Positions 17,301 through 25,969 of a DNA stretch of 52,190 nucleotides are shown piece by piece. Each line of letters begins with the position of its first letter. Within the stretch, counting starts at the first letter, position 1. The stretch lies in the NCBI GenBank assembly GCA_019347805.1, contig JAHWKR010000008.1, forward strand, positions 29,037 to 81,226. Reading direction: 5' to 3'. A program made the position numbers and the translations under genes. The stretch comes from Methanobacteriota archaeon. GTDB taxonomy: Archaea > Thermoplasmatota > E2 > JACPAO01 > JAHWKR01. The notes beneath the pieces were generated by a model that ran no database searches, had not been told where the DNA came from, and saw only the letters and a program-made list of their open reading frames with translations.

Positions 17301-17660
17301 ATGACCCAAACAACACGCACCCTATCCGGGCTGAACATCTTGCTCGGTATCTGGTTGATCGCGACCCCGTTCCTGTTCCAGATGCCCACCGGGGCTTTCT
17401 GGAGCACACTTGTCACGGGCGTGATCATTACGGCGCTCGCGGCGTACAACTATACGCAGACCGCGCAGGGCCGTGAGGTCTCCACAGGTGCGGCGGTGGC
17501 GAACGCCATCCTTGGCCTGTGGATCGTCGCGTCGATGTTCGTGTACAACATCGCCGCGCAGGTCACCCTCTGGAACGGCGTGATCGCGGGTCTTCTCGTG
17601 CTCGTGTTCGCCGCGTACAACGCGTACGCGTCCGGCCAGCGCGGCGCCCCCATGCGCTGA
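17301..17660 (+). CDS. SPW-repeat membrane protein
   Basis: A 119-residue protein with four hydrophobic segments in two similar halves: LNILLGIWLIATPFLFQ with ALAAYNY, and NAILGLWIVASMFVYN with VFAAYNAY. This is the SPW-repeat family of small membrane proteins of unknown function. ATG at 17301 is chosen over an upstream GTG because residues from MTQTTRTLSG match the family start and the box at 17262-17270 gives a leader of about 10 nt. Confidence 0.8.
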   Translation: MTQTTRTLSGLNILLGIWLIATPFLFQMPTGAFWSTLVTGVIITALAAYNYTQTAQGREVSTGAAVANAILGLWIVASMFVYNIAAQVTLWNGVIAGLLVLVFAAYNAYASGQRGAPMR

Positions 17661-17713
17661 TCGGTGACCCCTCGGCTCTTCCCGTCTTTCCCTCGTCTTC
17701 ATTTCAAGCCTTT

Positions 17714-18799
17714 TCAGACGACGCCTTTCGTCTCGTATACCCCTTCGAGCGAGAGAACGATCGTGACGGTTTTTTCGCCCTGGTTCTCGAAATACCAGCC
17801 ATGGCTGCCGGTGAACGGCGCCGTGAAGGTCCCGGCGTCGCCCGCCGTGGTGCCCGAGGCGTGGCTCGTGAAATCAGGACCCGGTCCCGGCTCACCGTGG
17901 AAATCGAAGAAGACCGCCTCGCCGTCCACGGTCTCCCAGGCGTATTCGATGCGGTCCCCCTCGTCCATGAGGAGCTTGTATTCCAGTCCCTCGCCGGCCG
18001 GGACGCTGATGGTCACCGTCTCCTTCTTCTCTTCCACCTCGGTGAGTCCTTCGAGCGTGTAGGAAGTGACGTTCGCCTCCAGGCGCCATTCGTCCCCGTC
18101 GTCGTCGACGTCCGAACCGAGGCCGGTCACCTCGACATCCCCCGCGTCCAACATGCGGACGACCACGCTCCAGCTCCCGGTCGCCGTCGCGTCCACCGGA
18201 TGACGACCGTCGACCTGGGCTGCGGCTTCCTCCTCTGAATCCGCTTCGACGACCAAGGTGGGCGGGGTCGCCGAAACATGCGCATCCAGTACGATCTCGC
18301 CGTCCGGGCCGTCGACGTTGCGACCGAGGAGCGGCCCGTATGTCGTACCGTCCGGCGCGGTCGCCGCCAACTCGAAATAATCCGGCTTCGAAGACATCCC
18401 GGCGGTGGCGTTGTCGTCCTGCCAGCTCAGCCGGAACGACAGCCGGGTGACATTGGTGGTCGCGACCTCGAGCTCGACGACTCCTTCCTCGCCCTCCGAG
18501 AGATAGCCTTCCGCGGCCGCAAGCTCCTCCGCACGCTCGTTGAATGTGGCCTGGAACGACAAGACCGATGCCCGCTGCGCCGTGCCTTCCTCATCCGTCC
18601 CATTGCCCGTTCCCTCTGTGCCCCCCGCACCGGCCAGTCGGTCCAGTCCCATCAGCGACCCGACACCGGTCGGGTCGATGCCATATTCCGCGGGAAGGAC
18701 GGCAGCGACGAGCACGAGCCCCGCGACCACCAAGGCGATGCCCACGGCAAGGAGAAGCCGCTTCGTCTCGATCGGTTCCGGGCCTGTATCATCCGTCAT
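17714..18799 (-). CDS. Membrane-anchored extracellular protein next to the HupE-like gene
   Basis: A 361-residue protein with one N-terminal membrane segment (about 14-34) and a large acidic extracellular part. The C-terminus (GDAGTFTAPFTGSHGWYFEN then an alternating hydrophobic strand ending in SLEGVYE) resembles the end of bacterial proteins annotated as transmembrane anchor proteins that accompany HupE/UreJ genes; that link is from memory of gene neighbourhoods. It starts 3 nt after the HupE-like gene, so the two are probably co-transcribed. Two internal repeat-like segments (residues about 85-180 and 190-260) have similar beta-rich sequence. Confidence 0.7.
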   Translation of the reverse strand: MTDDTGPEPIETKRLLLAVGIALVVAGLVLVAAVLPAEYGIDPTGVGSLMGLDRLAGAGGTEGTGNGTDEEGTAQRASVLSFQATFNERAEELAAAEGYLSEGEEGVVELEVATTNVTRLSFRLSWQDDNATAGMSSKPDYFELAATAPDGTTYGPLLGRNVDGPDGEIVLDAHVSATPPTLVVEADSEEEAAAQVDGRHPVDATATGSWSVVVRMLDAGDVEVTGLGSDVDDDGDEWRLEANVTSYTLEGLTEVEEKKETVTISVPAGEGLEYKLLMDEGDRIEYAWETVDGEAVFFDFHGEPGPGPDFTSHASGTTAGDAGTFTAPFTGSHGWYFENQGEKTVTIVLSLEGVYETKGVV

Positions 18800-18802
18800 G
18801 GG

Positions 18803-19492
18803 TCATGCCGTCCAATATCCGGTCAACTGGTATCCTGTCAGCAGGAACCCGGCCGCCATGAGCGCCGTGTTCGTCGCCACCGCGTGACGAAGGAAACTCT
18901 TCTTCGTGCGCCACCACACCATGAACATGAGGATCAGCCCGAGCGCAAGGAACTGCCCCACCTCGACGCCGACGTTGAACGCGACGATGTTCGCCACCAA
19001 CCCGTCCTTCGACAACGCGAACTTCTGCAACTTCGTGGCGAGACCGAAACCGTGGAACAGTCCGAAGACCAAGACCGCCCCCCGCGTATCGGGCTGGAAG
19101 CCGAAGAGACGCCGGAAGCCACCGAGATTGTCGAAGCCCTTGTAGACCACCGAGAGCCCGATCACCGCATCGATGAGATACGCGTTCGCCTGGATGTCCA
19201 ACAGAACGCCGCCGATGAGGGTGACACTATGGCCGACCGTGAACATCGAGACATAGATCGCAACGTCCTTGAGACGATAGAGGAAAAAGACCACCCCGAC
19301 GAGGAACAGCAGATGGTCGTAACCGGTCACCATGTGCTTGGCACCGAGATAGACGAACGGCCCCACCTGCGCCCCCTCGTTCGACTCCAGGAACCCCTGG
19401 TCCCCTTCATCGACGCCGTGGGCCGATACCGTCGCTGCCACGAAGACCAGATACAGGCTGGCCAGGAGGACAGGACGGGTCGGGACCCTCAT
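18803..19492 (-). CDS. HupE/UreJ_2-like membrane protein
   Basis: A 229-residue protein with a signal-peptide-like N-terminus (VSAHGVDEG) followed by about six membrane segments. The motif HMVTGYDHLLFLVGVVFFL and the later FTVGHSVTLIGG match the HupE/UreJ_2 family, members of which are linked to nickel or other metal uptake in bacteria; the metal here is unknown. ATG at 19492 is preferred because CCCTAAG on the minus strand lies about 27 bp upstream (leaderless). His residues in the family motif could bind metal. Confidence 0.82.
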   Translation of the reverse strand: MRVPTRPVLLASLYLVFVAATVSAHGVDEGDQGFLESNEGAQVGPFVYLGAKHMVTGYDHLLFLVGVVFFLYRLKDVAIYVSMFTVGHSVTLIGGVLLDIQANAYLIDAVIGLSVVYKGFDNLGGFRRLFGFQPDTRGAVLVFGLFHGFGLATKLQKFALSKDGLVANIVAFNVGVEVGQFLALGLILMFMVWWRTKKSFLRHAVATNTALMAAGFLLTGYQLTGYWTA

Positions 19493-19576
19493 CAAGAGGA
19501 TACCGTCACAGAGCACGACTTAGGGTTTGTGGTCCGGCACCGGTCCTTGGGACCGCCTTCTCCCAGGTCACCGGGG

Positions 19577-19972
19577 TCATTTCAGGAACTCGATGGTGAG
19601 CGGATATTTGACCCACTCGCCGTTCGACGCCTTCATCGCGTTCACGATGGTCATGACGAGCCAGAACACGAGCAATGCTCCGATGAACAGCATCGCGAGC
19701 ATCGGGAAGATCAGGGTCCAGAAGAGAACGAGTGCCGCGAACCCGATGATGGCGCCGTAGATCCAGATGCTGATGTTGAAGTTCAATGCCTGTTTGCCAT
19801 GCCAGTCCACGAACGGCATCTCTTCTTTCTTCACAAGCCAAAGGACGAGCGGCCCGATGATGTTGCCGAGCGGGATGACCAAGCCGGCGAACGCGAGGAC
19901 ATGGACCAACATGCCCATGTTCTTCTCGTCCTGCGAAGGACCGTCGCCTTGACCCTGCGGGGTCTGCGCCAA
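19577..19972 (-). CDS. DUF4870 (Tic20-like) small membrane protein
   Basis: A 131-residue protein with three hydrophobic segments. LVHVLAFAGLVIPLGNIIGP, then WLVKKEEMPFVDWHGKQALN, is the family signature. Role unknown in prokaryotes. The start is uncertain: TTG at 19972 (MAQTPQGQGD) is the longest form, with ATG codons near MGM at about residue 18 as alternatives. A TATA-like GATTAAAG around 20127-20134 would give a long leader of about 130 nt; I see no other gene in 19973-20128. Confidence 0.75.
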   Translation of the reverse strand: MAQTPQGQGDGPSQDEKNMGMLVHVLAFAGLVIPLGNIIGPLVLWLVKKEEMPFVDWHGKQALNFNISIWIYGAIIGFAALVLFWTLIFPMLAMLFIGALLVFWLVMTIVNAMKASNGEWVKYPLTIEFLK

Positions 19973-20128
19973 GCACCGGGCGGGCCTTCGCCTCCGGAAG
20001 GCGGCACGCGTTCCGGGTGCGGAGACCAGGATCCACCAGCGGTCCCCGGTCCGTCGCCCATCCTCGGCTCCCGTTCTTGGAGCAGACTCGTGTCGCCATC
20101 CATCATGTCGACCAACGGCCCACCCACT

Positions 20129-21457
20129 TTAATCCATCGCTCCCGTGAACTTGAAGCCGTAGCGGGCCACACCCGCCTGGACGTAGAGCAGCCGGAAGAC
20201 GGCAAGCACCGGAGAGCCGATCTCGAGACGCGCTGCACCGGAGCCGGTCAACTGCGCCGCCACGCGCGGGCCTTCCTCGAGCTCGACGACAGCGACCGGA
20301 TAGGTGCCCACCGCCTCCTGTTGTGGGGCGAACTCGGTCGGGGCGCCCCCGCGCGCGATGGTGGTGCGGGCATAGACCGTCCCCCGTCCGCTGAGCGGTT
20401 CGACGACGAGCCGGGCATCGGGACAATCGGGACATCCTTCCCGCGGCGGGAAGAGGATCCGCCCGCACGACGTGCAACGTTGGCCTTCCAGCCGATAGCG
20501 CGCCGGCGCCTCGTGGAGGTATTGCTGGAGCGACACGAACGCCCCCTGCGCCACCTGATCGCCATGCGACCTCCAGGCGTCGCGCACACGCAAGGCGGTT
20601 CCCGGATCGGTAGCGCTTGCCGCACCATGCAATGCCGCGTCGAGGTCTTCGCAGGATTCGGTTGATTTCGCCTCGAAGCGGGCACCGATCACCGTGTGAA
20701 GGGACGGGACCAGCCAATCGAACCGCTCTCCCTCCTCGACCGTGCGCAGCCCGGCAAGCAATGCGACGAGCGGCGTCGCGACGCCGAGATCGCCTGATCG
20801 GTCGATGGGTGCGGTGGTTACGGCGCCGTTCGGCGAGGCGTCCCGGAACGCGCGTGCGTCACCCGGCAGGCGTTCGGCCACGACGACATGCTCCACCTCC
20901 GTTCCCAGCCCGGCGACCACTTCGCTCATCGCCGTGCCGAGATCCTCCGTACGGGCGACCCGTCGATGCGCCTCGCGGATGAGGCGGATCCCCGAGCCCG
21001 GTCCGATGAGGAGCGCGACAGCCGCAGCGCCGGCCGAGACCGGATCCCCGTCTCGACCGTCGCTCACAGCGACCAGGACAGTGGGACCTGCCGGTTCGGA
21101 ACCGAACGCCACAAGGAGCGCATCGACGGCCGCCTCCGGCGTGGACAGGAAACGGCTCACTGGGACGTCCGGCCGGCCGAGCGCCGTGGCGATGGTCGTG
21201 TCGGCGTCTTCCCCATCGGCGCCGACGAGGAACAACTGGCCGATCCCTGCCGCGGGGAGCCCTGTGCGCGCCATCAATCGGCGGATCGCCGCGACGGCGA
21301 GCGTGGTGGTGTCCTCGTCGATGTCCGCGCTGCGCTTCACGGTGAGTCCGCGTGGCGCTATTGCCGCAAGGTGAGTGGCGAGTTCAGGTACGGGGACCGT
21401 GCGCGAACCGAGGACGATGGCGCTCGCCTGCAGACTGTTCGGCCGGTCGGCCATCAT
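20129..21457 (-). CDS. HMG-CoA-synthase-like domain fused to DUF35 (OB-fold, zinc ribbon)
   Basis: A 442-residue fusion. The N-terminal ~300 residues look like a degenerate thiolase-fold protein of the HMG-CoA synthase/KAS III group, but I see no catalytic Cys in the expected region (RFLSTPEAAVDALLVAFG). The C-terminal ~120 residues are a DUF35 protein: a zinc ribbon (CTSCGR and CPDCPD) followed by an OB-fold. In archaea, DUF35 bridges thiolase and HMG-CoA synthase so acetoacetyl-CoA is channelled. It overlaps the thiolase gene by 4 nt (ATGA) with a GGGAGGTGG site, so the two products probably form a complex. Confidence 0.8.
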   Translation of the reverse strand: MMADRPNSLQASAIVLGSRTVPVPELATHLAAIAPRGLTVKRSADIDEDTTTLAVAAIRRLMARTGLPAAGIGQLFLVGADGEDADTTIATALGRPDVPVSRFLSTPEAAVDALLVAFGSEPAGPTVLVAVSDGRDGDPVSAGAAAVALLIGPGSGIRLIREAHRRVARTEDLGTAMSEVVAGLGTEVEHVVVAERLPGDARAFRDASPNGAVTTAPIDRSGDLGVATPLVALLAGLRTVEEGERFDWLVPSLHTVIGARFEAKSTESCEDLDAALHGAASATDPGTALRVRDAWRSHGDQVAQGAFVSLQQYLHEAPARYRLEGQRCTSCGRILFPPREGCPDCPDARLVVEPLSGRGTVYARTTIARGGAPTEFAPQQEAVGTYPVAVVELEEGPRVAAQLTGSGAARLEIGSPVLAVFRLLYVQAGVARYGFKFTGAMD

Positions 21458-22653
21458 GCCACCTCCCGCGCGAAGAGATGCACCGTGCAGGTGGCCCCGG
21501 AGCCTCCGACGTTGTGGGCGAGCGCGACCTCGGCGTCCCTCACCTGTCGCTCTCCTGCCGTGCCCCGCAATTGTTGGAAGACCTCGACGATCTGTCCCGT
21601 GCCCGTCGCACCGAGCGGATGGCCTTTCGCCTTCAGCCCACCTGACGGATTGACCGCCGGTCCGTCACCCGAGTCGCGGGCGGTGGCACCGCTCGCCGTA
21701 TAGGGACCGCCTTTTCCTTTGGCACAGAACCCGAGGTCCTCGACGGCAAGGATCTCGGCGATGGTGAAACAATCGTGCACCTCGGCGATGTCGATGTCGT
21801 CGGTGGTGATGGTGCGGCCGTCCCGTTCCGACTCCCTGCACGCCTCGGCGAAGGCTTTTCCTGTCGCTGGGATCGCCGTCAGGCTCGGGCGGTCATGGAT
21901 GGCGAGATGGTCGGTCGCCGCGCCCGAACCGAGCACGCGCACCGGCCGGTCCGTCGCCCGCTTCGCCACCTCCTCCGAAGCGAGGATGACCGCGCTCGCG
22001 CCGTCGGTCGTGGAACAACAATCGAACAGGCCGAGCGGGTCACAGACGGTGGGGGCGGCCAGAGCCCGCTCCAGGTCGATGGCCTTCTGGAACTGCGCCT
22101 TGTCGTTCAGCGCGCCGTTCGCGTGGTTCTTCACCGCGACCGCCGCCAGGTGTTCTTTGGTGGTGCCATACTCGTGCATGTGACGGTCCGCCATGAGCGC
22201 ATAGACCCCGGGGAACGTGAGGCCGGCAAGCCGCTCCCATTCCGTGTCGCCCGAGACGCCGAGCCAATAACGACGATGGTCCGGAGAAAGGTCGTTCATC
22301 TTCTCCACACCACCGGCGAGCGCCACATCGATGGCCCCGGAGGCGACGGCGCGATAGGCGTCACGGAAGGCGAACCCCGACGACGCGCAGGCGTTCTCGA
22401 CCCGACGCGCGGAGATGCCCCGCAGACCGACGTGCTCCATGAGGAGCGCCGCGGGATTGCCGAGCTGCTGGCCACCGAAGCCGAGGCTGCCGATCCACGC
22501 CTCCTCGATCTGCGTGCGCACGAAGTCTTCCGGGTGGTCCACCGAACCGAGGGCGGCCTCGAACGCCTCCCGGAAGAGCGCCTTCGGTCCCTCCGGTCGG
22601 TCTCCGAAGCGGGATTGTCCGGCCCCGATGACATAGACGCGGCGACGGGTCAC
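21454..22653 (-). CDS. Acetyl-CoA C-acetyltransferase family (archaeal-type thiolase)
   Basis: A 399-residue thiolase, the usual length. Nucleophile Cys lies in NACASSGFAF (about Cys89), a later HDCFTIAE carries the family His, and GHPLGATGTGQI carries the loop with the second active-site region. It would condense acetyl-CoA units or act on longer acyl-CoA thioesters. GTG at 22653 is chosen because CTTAAC at 22678-22683 lies about 27 bp upstream (leaderless) and VTRRRVYVIGAGQSRFG matches the family start. It is followed by the DUF35 fusion, as in the archaeal mevalonate-type clusters. Confidence 0.88.
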   Translation of the reverse strand: MTRRRVYVIGAGQSRFGDRPEGPKALFREAFEAALGSVDHPEDFVRTQIEEAWIGSLGFGGQQLGNPAALLMEHVGLRGISARRVENACASSGFAFRDAYRAVASGAIDVALAGGVEKMNDLSPDHRRYWLGVSGDTEWERLAGLTFPGVYALMADRHMHEYGTTKEHLAAVAVKNHANGALNDKAQFQKAIDLERALAAPTVCDPLGLFDCCSTTDGASAVILASEEVAKRATDRPVRVLGSGAATDHLAIHDRPSLTAIPATGKAFAEACRESERDGRTITTDDIDIAEVHDCFTIAEILAVEDLGFCAKGKGGPYTASGATARDSGDGPAVNPSGGLKAKGHPLGATGTGQIVEVFQQLRGTAGERQVRDAEVALAHNVGGSGATCTVHLFAREVA

Positions 22654-22763
22654 GGGCGCGGGGAAAGGGGGGTGGGGCTTAACGGTTGGGAGGCGGCCGG
22701 CCGATAGCGCCGGCCAAGGGCGTTTGGACAGTCCCAAATAGGCGTCCGGGGGTGTGCGGCGCG

Positions 22764-23672
22764 ATGGACCCCGAGACGGTGCTCCGCCAGGTCGACCGGG
22801 CGGAATACCCTTGGACACCGAAACGGCTGGCCGTGGACCAGGAACAGAACGAGATGGCCTACCTGGACGAAGGGAAAGGCAAGCCGGTGCTCTTCGTCCA
22901 CGGCAACCCGACGTGGAGCTATGAGTGGCGCCACCTCGTCAAGGGGCTTGAGCGGACCCATCGCTGCATCGCCCCCGACCACATCGGCTTCGGCTGCAGC
23001 GACAAACCACGGGACCCTTCCTATTACGACCTCGAGCGCCACATCCGGAACCTGAGCGCCCTCGTGCGCGAACTCGACCTCAAGAAAGTGACCGTCGTCG
23101 TGCACGACTGGGGCGGCCCCATCGGCCTCGGCTGGGCGGTGCGCGCCATGGAACGCGTCGCACGCGTGGTCATCTTGAACACATGGGCCATGCGGCCCGA
23201 CGACCTCCTCGAGCTCCCCTGGTGGTATCGCATGTCGCGCGGCCCTGGCGTCGGCGAGATCCTCTATCTCAAGCACAACGTCCTTGTCGAAAAAGGCATC
23301 CCCGGCCTCATCCACGACAAGTCGAAGGTCACCCCGGAGCTCATGGACGCCTACCGGGCGCCGTTTCCGTTCCCCGACGACCGCATCGGCATTCTGCGCT
23401 TCACCCGGATGGTGCCGACACGCATGGGCGACGAATCATACGACATCCTCGGCAGCATCGAAGCGGAACTGCCGAAGCTCGACGTCCCGGTGGACATCTT
23501 GTGGGGCCGCAAGGACCCGGCGTTCGGCAAAAAGATCGCCCACCGGTTCTGCGAGTTGTTGCCGCAGGCGAACGCCGACGATATCGTGGACCTGCATGAC
23601 GCCTCGCACTACGTCACCGAGGACGCCGGTGAGGTCATCCTGGAGCACATGAAGAAGAGCCTGAAGCGGTGA
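22764..23672 (+). CDS. Haloalkane dehalogenase-like alpha/beta hydrolase
   Basis: A 302-residue soluble hydrolase. HGNPTWSYEWRH (46-57) is the oxyanion/halide-binding motif and VVVHDWGGPIGLG carries the nucleophile Asp115 with Trp116 beside it, the arrangement of haloalkane dehalogenases, which hydrolyse carbon-halogen bonds. A later DILWGRKDPAF and DASHYVTE provide the remaining triad. ATG at 22764 fits a leaderless start with CAAATA at 22735-22740. Many relatives with this motif have no proven dehalogenase activity, so the substrate is uncertain. Confidence 0.82.
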   Translation: MDPETVLRQVDRAEYPWTPKRLAVDQEQNEMAYLDEGKGKPVLFVHGNPTWSYEWRHLVKGLERTHRCIAPDHIGFGCSDKPRDPSYYDLERHIRNLSALVRELDLKKVTVVVHDWGGPIGLGWAVRAMERVARVVILNTWAMRPDDLLELPWWYRMSRGPGVGEILYLKHNVLVEKGIPGLIHDKSKVTPELMDAYRAPFPFPDDRIGILRFTRMVPTRMGDESYDILGSIEAELPKLDVPVDILWGRKDPAFGKKIAHRFCELLPQANADDIVDLHDASHYVTEDAGEVILEHMKKSLKR

Positions 23673-23687
23673 TGGCGCCTTGCGGGT

Positions 23688-24008
23688 TCATTCCTCAGTC
23701 TCGTAGACGCGGGTCCAGGCCGCGGTGGCCGTTGAAAGGACGAGCCCTGCCGTTCCGATCCCGGTGAACCAGATACCGATGTCGCCGAGATCCTTCGCAA
23801 GGCTGGCGCGATGCGTCGCTCTGACGATCTCAGAGGCTTCCTCATCAGTGCCTGGAGAAGCCTCATCGGGATCATCGACCATCGCGTTCGACGAGAGAAT
23901 CATGAAGAATGCGACCACCACCAGGGTCGCCCCAAGCAACCAGGTGATGGCCGAAAAAGTGAACACACCATGTACGCTCGGGCCATTCCTCTCCGGGACT
24001 TCCGCCAT
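23688..24008 (-). CDS. Small two-segment membrane protein
   Basis: A 106-residue protein with two hydrophobic helices (FTFSAITWLLGATLVVVAFF and a second ending before AWTRVYETEE) joined by an acidic loop (DDPDEASPGTDEE). ATG at 24008 is chosen because GGATATC at 24030-24036 lies 25 bp upstream. A GTG at 24029 would add 7 residues. Convergent with the dehalogenase gene 15 nt away. Family not recognised. Confidence 0.6.
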   Translation of the reverse strand: MAEVPERNGPSVHGVFTFSAITWLLGATLVVVAFFMILSSNAMVDDPDEASPGTDEEASEIVRATHRASLAKDLGDIGIWFTGIGTAGLVLSTATAAWTRVYETEE

Positions 24009-24091
24009 AGGCGTCGGAGAAACCGCCACGATATCCCCGTTTCGTTTCCCCCATCGTCAGCCTCATCATGACGCGCTGGATGGCGCACCCG

Positions 24092-24403
24092 ATGTCCGTC
24101 ATGGTCGAGTTCAGTATGAGCCCGTTGGACAAGGGCGCCTCCGTGGGGGACGCAGTGGCCAAGGTGGTCGACTTCATCGACCGGTCCGGGGTGCCGTACC
24201 GTTTGAACCCGATGGGGACGGTCATCGAGGGGACATGGGACGAGTGCTTCGGGCTCGTGAAACAGTGTTATGCGCTCATGGCGGAAGAGAGCGGACGCAT
24301 CACGATCACCATGAAGGTGGACGTTCGGGCAGGCGAGGACGGGCGTCTCGACACGAAGGTGCGTTCGGTCGAGGAGCGGGTCGGGCGTAAGCTACGGACG
24401 TAG
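24092..24403 (+). CDS. MTH1187/YkoF-like thiamine-binding family protein
   Basis: A 103-residue protein. EFSMSPLDKGASVGDAVAKV and LNPMGTVIEGTWDECFGLVKQC are the family signatures (UPF0045/MTH1187, small ferredoxin-fold oligomers, some of which bind thiamine-like ligands). ATG at 24092 gives the typical family start; an upstream ATG at 24068 would add 8 residues. The protein is cytoplasmic and its ligand here is unknown. No obvious operon partner. Confidence 0.8.
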   Translation: MSVMVEFSMSPLDKGASVGDAVAKVVDFIDRSGVPYRLNPMGTVIEGTWDECFGLVKQCYALMAEESGRITITMKVDVRAGEDGRLDTKVRSVEERVGRKLRT

Positions 24404-24454
24404 CGGTCTCATCAGCCCCTTGATCTTCGAACGCCTATCATGGTGGGGCGCCTT

Positions 24455-25054
24455 TCACTTCACGTCGGGTCCGAGGAAATCGCTCTTGGTGTAGAGCGGC
24501 ACCAATGTGATCCCCTCTTCGGCGAGTCGTTCGTTGGCGCCTTCCTCGCGGTCGATGAGCGTGATGGCGTGGGTGACCGTGCAGCCGAGGTCGCGCGCCA
24601 CCTGGACAGCCTCGAGGAGCGACCCGCCGGTCGTCGTGACGTCGTCGATCGGGACGACGCGGCTGCCTTGCGGGATCTCCTTGAGGCATTCGATGCGGTT
24701 CAACGAGCCGTGGCCCTTCGCTTTCTTGCGCACCACGAAACCCCGGATCGGTTTGTCGGTCGTGGCGCTCTGGAGGATCGCCGCCGTCACGGGGAAGACC
24801 GCACCGAGCTCGATGCCGGCGATGAGGTCGAACTCGAGCGTGCCGAGCGTGTCGAGGAGCCTGTTGGTGACGAGCCGTGCCGCTTCCGGTTCGCCGTAGA
24901 GGTTCTTGAGGTTGAAGAGGAACGTGCTCTTGCGGCCCGAGGCGAGCGTGAAACCCTCCTCGTTGCGGAACAGGGTCAACTCGACGATGAGCTCCTTCAG
25001 ACGGGCGTCCGGTGCGGTCTCGGTCCCTGGCACGGTCACGTTCGCTCCTGGCAT
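24455..25054 (-). CDS. pyrE: Orotate phosphoribosyltransferase
   Basis: A 199-residue enzyme that transfers the PRPP ribose-phosphate to orotate in pyrimidine synthesis. The PRPP-binding motif VVPIDDVTTTGGS is at about 133-145, and LIAGIELGAVFPVTAAI and FVVRKKAKGHG supply the conserved loops. ATG at 25054 is preferred because GGTATTTCAC at 25083-25092 gives a promoter about 33 bp upstream; an ATG at 25102 would add 16 residues rich in Pro and Arg. Confidence 0.9.
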   Translation of the reverse strand: MPGANVTVPGTETAPDARLKELIVELTLFRNEEGFTLASGRKSTFLFNLKNLYGEPEAARLVTNRLLDTLGTLEFDLIAGIELGAVFPVTAAILQSATTDKPIRGFVVRKKAKGHGSLNRIECLKEIPQGSRVVPIDDVTTTGGSLLEAVQVARDLGCTVTHAITLIDREEGANERLAEEGITLVPLYTKSDFLGPDVK

Positions 25055-25162
25055 GGTGGCCCTGGTGGGTCGACCGGGCGACGGTATTTCACGGTTCCCC
25101 ATTGCGCGGCGGGCGGCCCCTTCACCTCAACGCCTATCAGTCGGGCCCTTTTCGCGTCCCTT

Positions 25163-25831
25163 GTGCCGCGGGAGTCCCAGAAGGCGAAGCGGGAGCGGGC
25201 CCGCGAGGTGGTGCGGCGCCTCAAGAAAGAGTATCCCGATTCCGCCTGTTCTCTCGATTATCGGAACGCCTGGGAGCTTCTCATGGCGACCATCCTGTCG
25301 GCTCAATGCACGGACGAGCGGGTCAATGAGGTGACGCCCGAACTCTTCCAGCGTTTCCCTTCCCCGGAGGCGTTGGCGGCGGCGCCGGGCGAGGCGGTCG
25401 AGGAGGTGGTGCGGCCGACCGGGTTCTATCGCAACAAGGCGAAGAGCCTGCAGGGGGCGTCGGAACGCATCGTCGAGGAATACGACGGCGAGGTGCCAGA
25501 CACGATGGAGGCGCTCTTGACGCTCCCCGGGGTGGCGCGGAAGACCGCCAACGTCGTGCTGCACGTCTGGTACGGGGGGCAGGAGGGTTCCGGGGCGGGC
25601 ATCGTTGTCGACACGCATGTCACCCGGGTCACGAACCGTCTGCGGTTCGTGGCGACCGATGATGCCAAAAAGATCGAGGAAGGGCTCAGGAAGCTGGTGG
25701 ACCGAGAGGATTGGGGCGTCTTCACACACCTGGTGATCGACCATGGCCGAGCGGTCTGCACGGGACGCAGCCGACCCAAATGCGAGTCGTGCGTCGTCAA
25801 CGACCTGTGTCCGAGCGCGTTCCGGTTCTGA
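25163..25831 (+). CDS. nth: Endonuclease III (DNA glycosylase/AP lyase)
   Basis: A 222-residue base-excision-repair enzyme. The helix-hairpin-helix LPGVARKTANVVL contains catalytic Lys127, and VVDTHVTRV contains Asp150. The C-terminal [4Fe-4S] loop has Cys199, 207, 210 and 216: spacing x7, x2, x5, one residue longer in the first gap than the usual x6. GTG at 25163 is chosen because CTATC at about 25134-25138 lies 28 bp upstream. Divergent from pyrE; both probably use boxes in the 25083-25140 interval. Confidence 0.88.
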   Translation: MPRESQKAKRERAREVVRRLKKEYPDSACSLDYRNAWELLMATILSAQCTDERVNEVTPELFQRFPSPEALAAAPGEAVEEVVRPTGFYRNKAKSLQGASERIVEEYDGEVPDTMEALLTLPGVARKTANVVLHVWYGGQEGSGAGIVVDTHVTRVTNRLRFVATDDAKKIEEGLRKLVDREDWGVFTHLVIDHGRAVCTGRSRPKCESCVVNDLCPSAFRF

Positions 25832-25969
25832 AACGAGACACAAAGCTCAGCGGCAGCGTGAGGGACGTAGAGACCAAGCCGACGGTCCTGTGGTCACTGA
25901 ACGTCGGCAACGAGTCTGGTCAGAAAAGGAAAGGAGAACGTGAGGGAAGAGGATGGGCGGAAAGGAAGC

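Noticed and set aside
19831-20238. Alternative minus-strand frame starting MMDGDTS after the TATA-like box at 20127
   Set aside because: It is out of frame with the DUF4870 protein and encodes Pro/Arg-rich sequence with no family features.
18278-20665. A 795-codon open frame on the + strand
   Set aside because: It covers four convincing genes on the minus strand; composition is Arg/His/Gly-rich, as in antisense frames of GC-rich DNA.
25832-25969. tRNA or small RNA between nth and the ferredoxin gene
   Set aside because: No T-arm GGTTCRANYCC-like block, no stable cloverleaf and no clear promoter.
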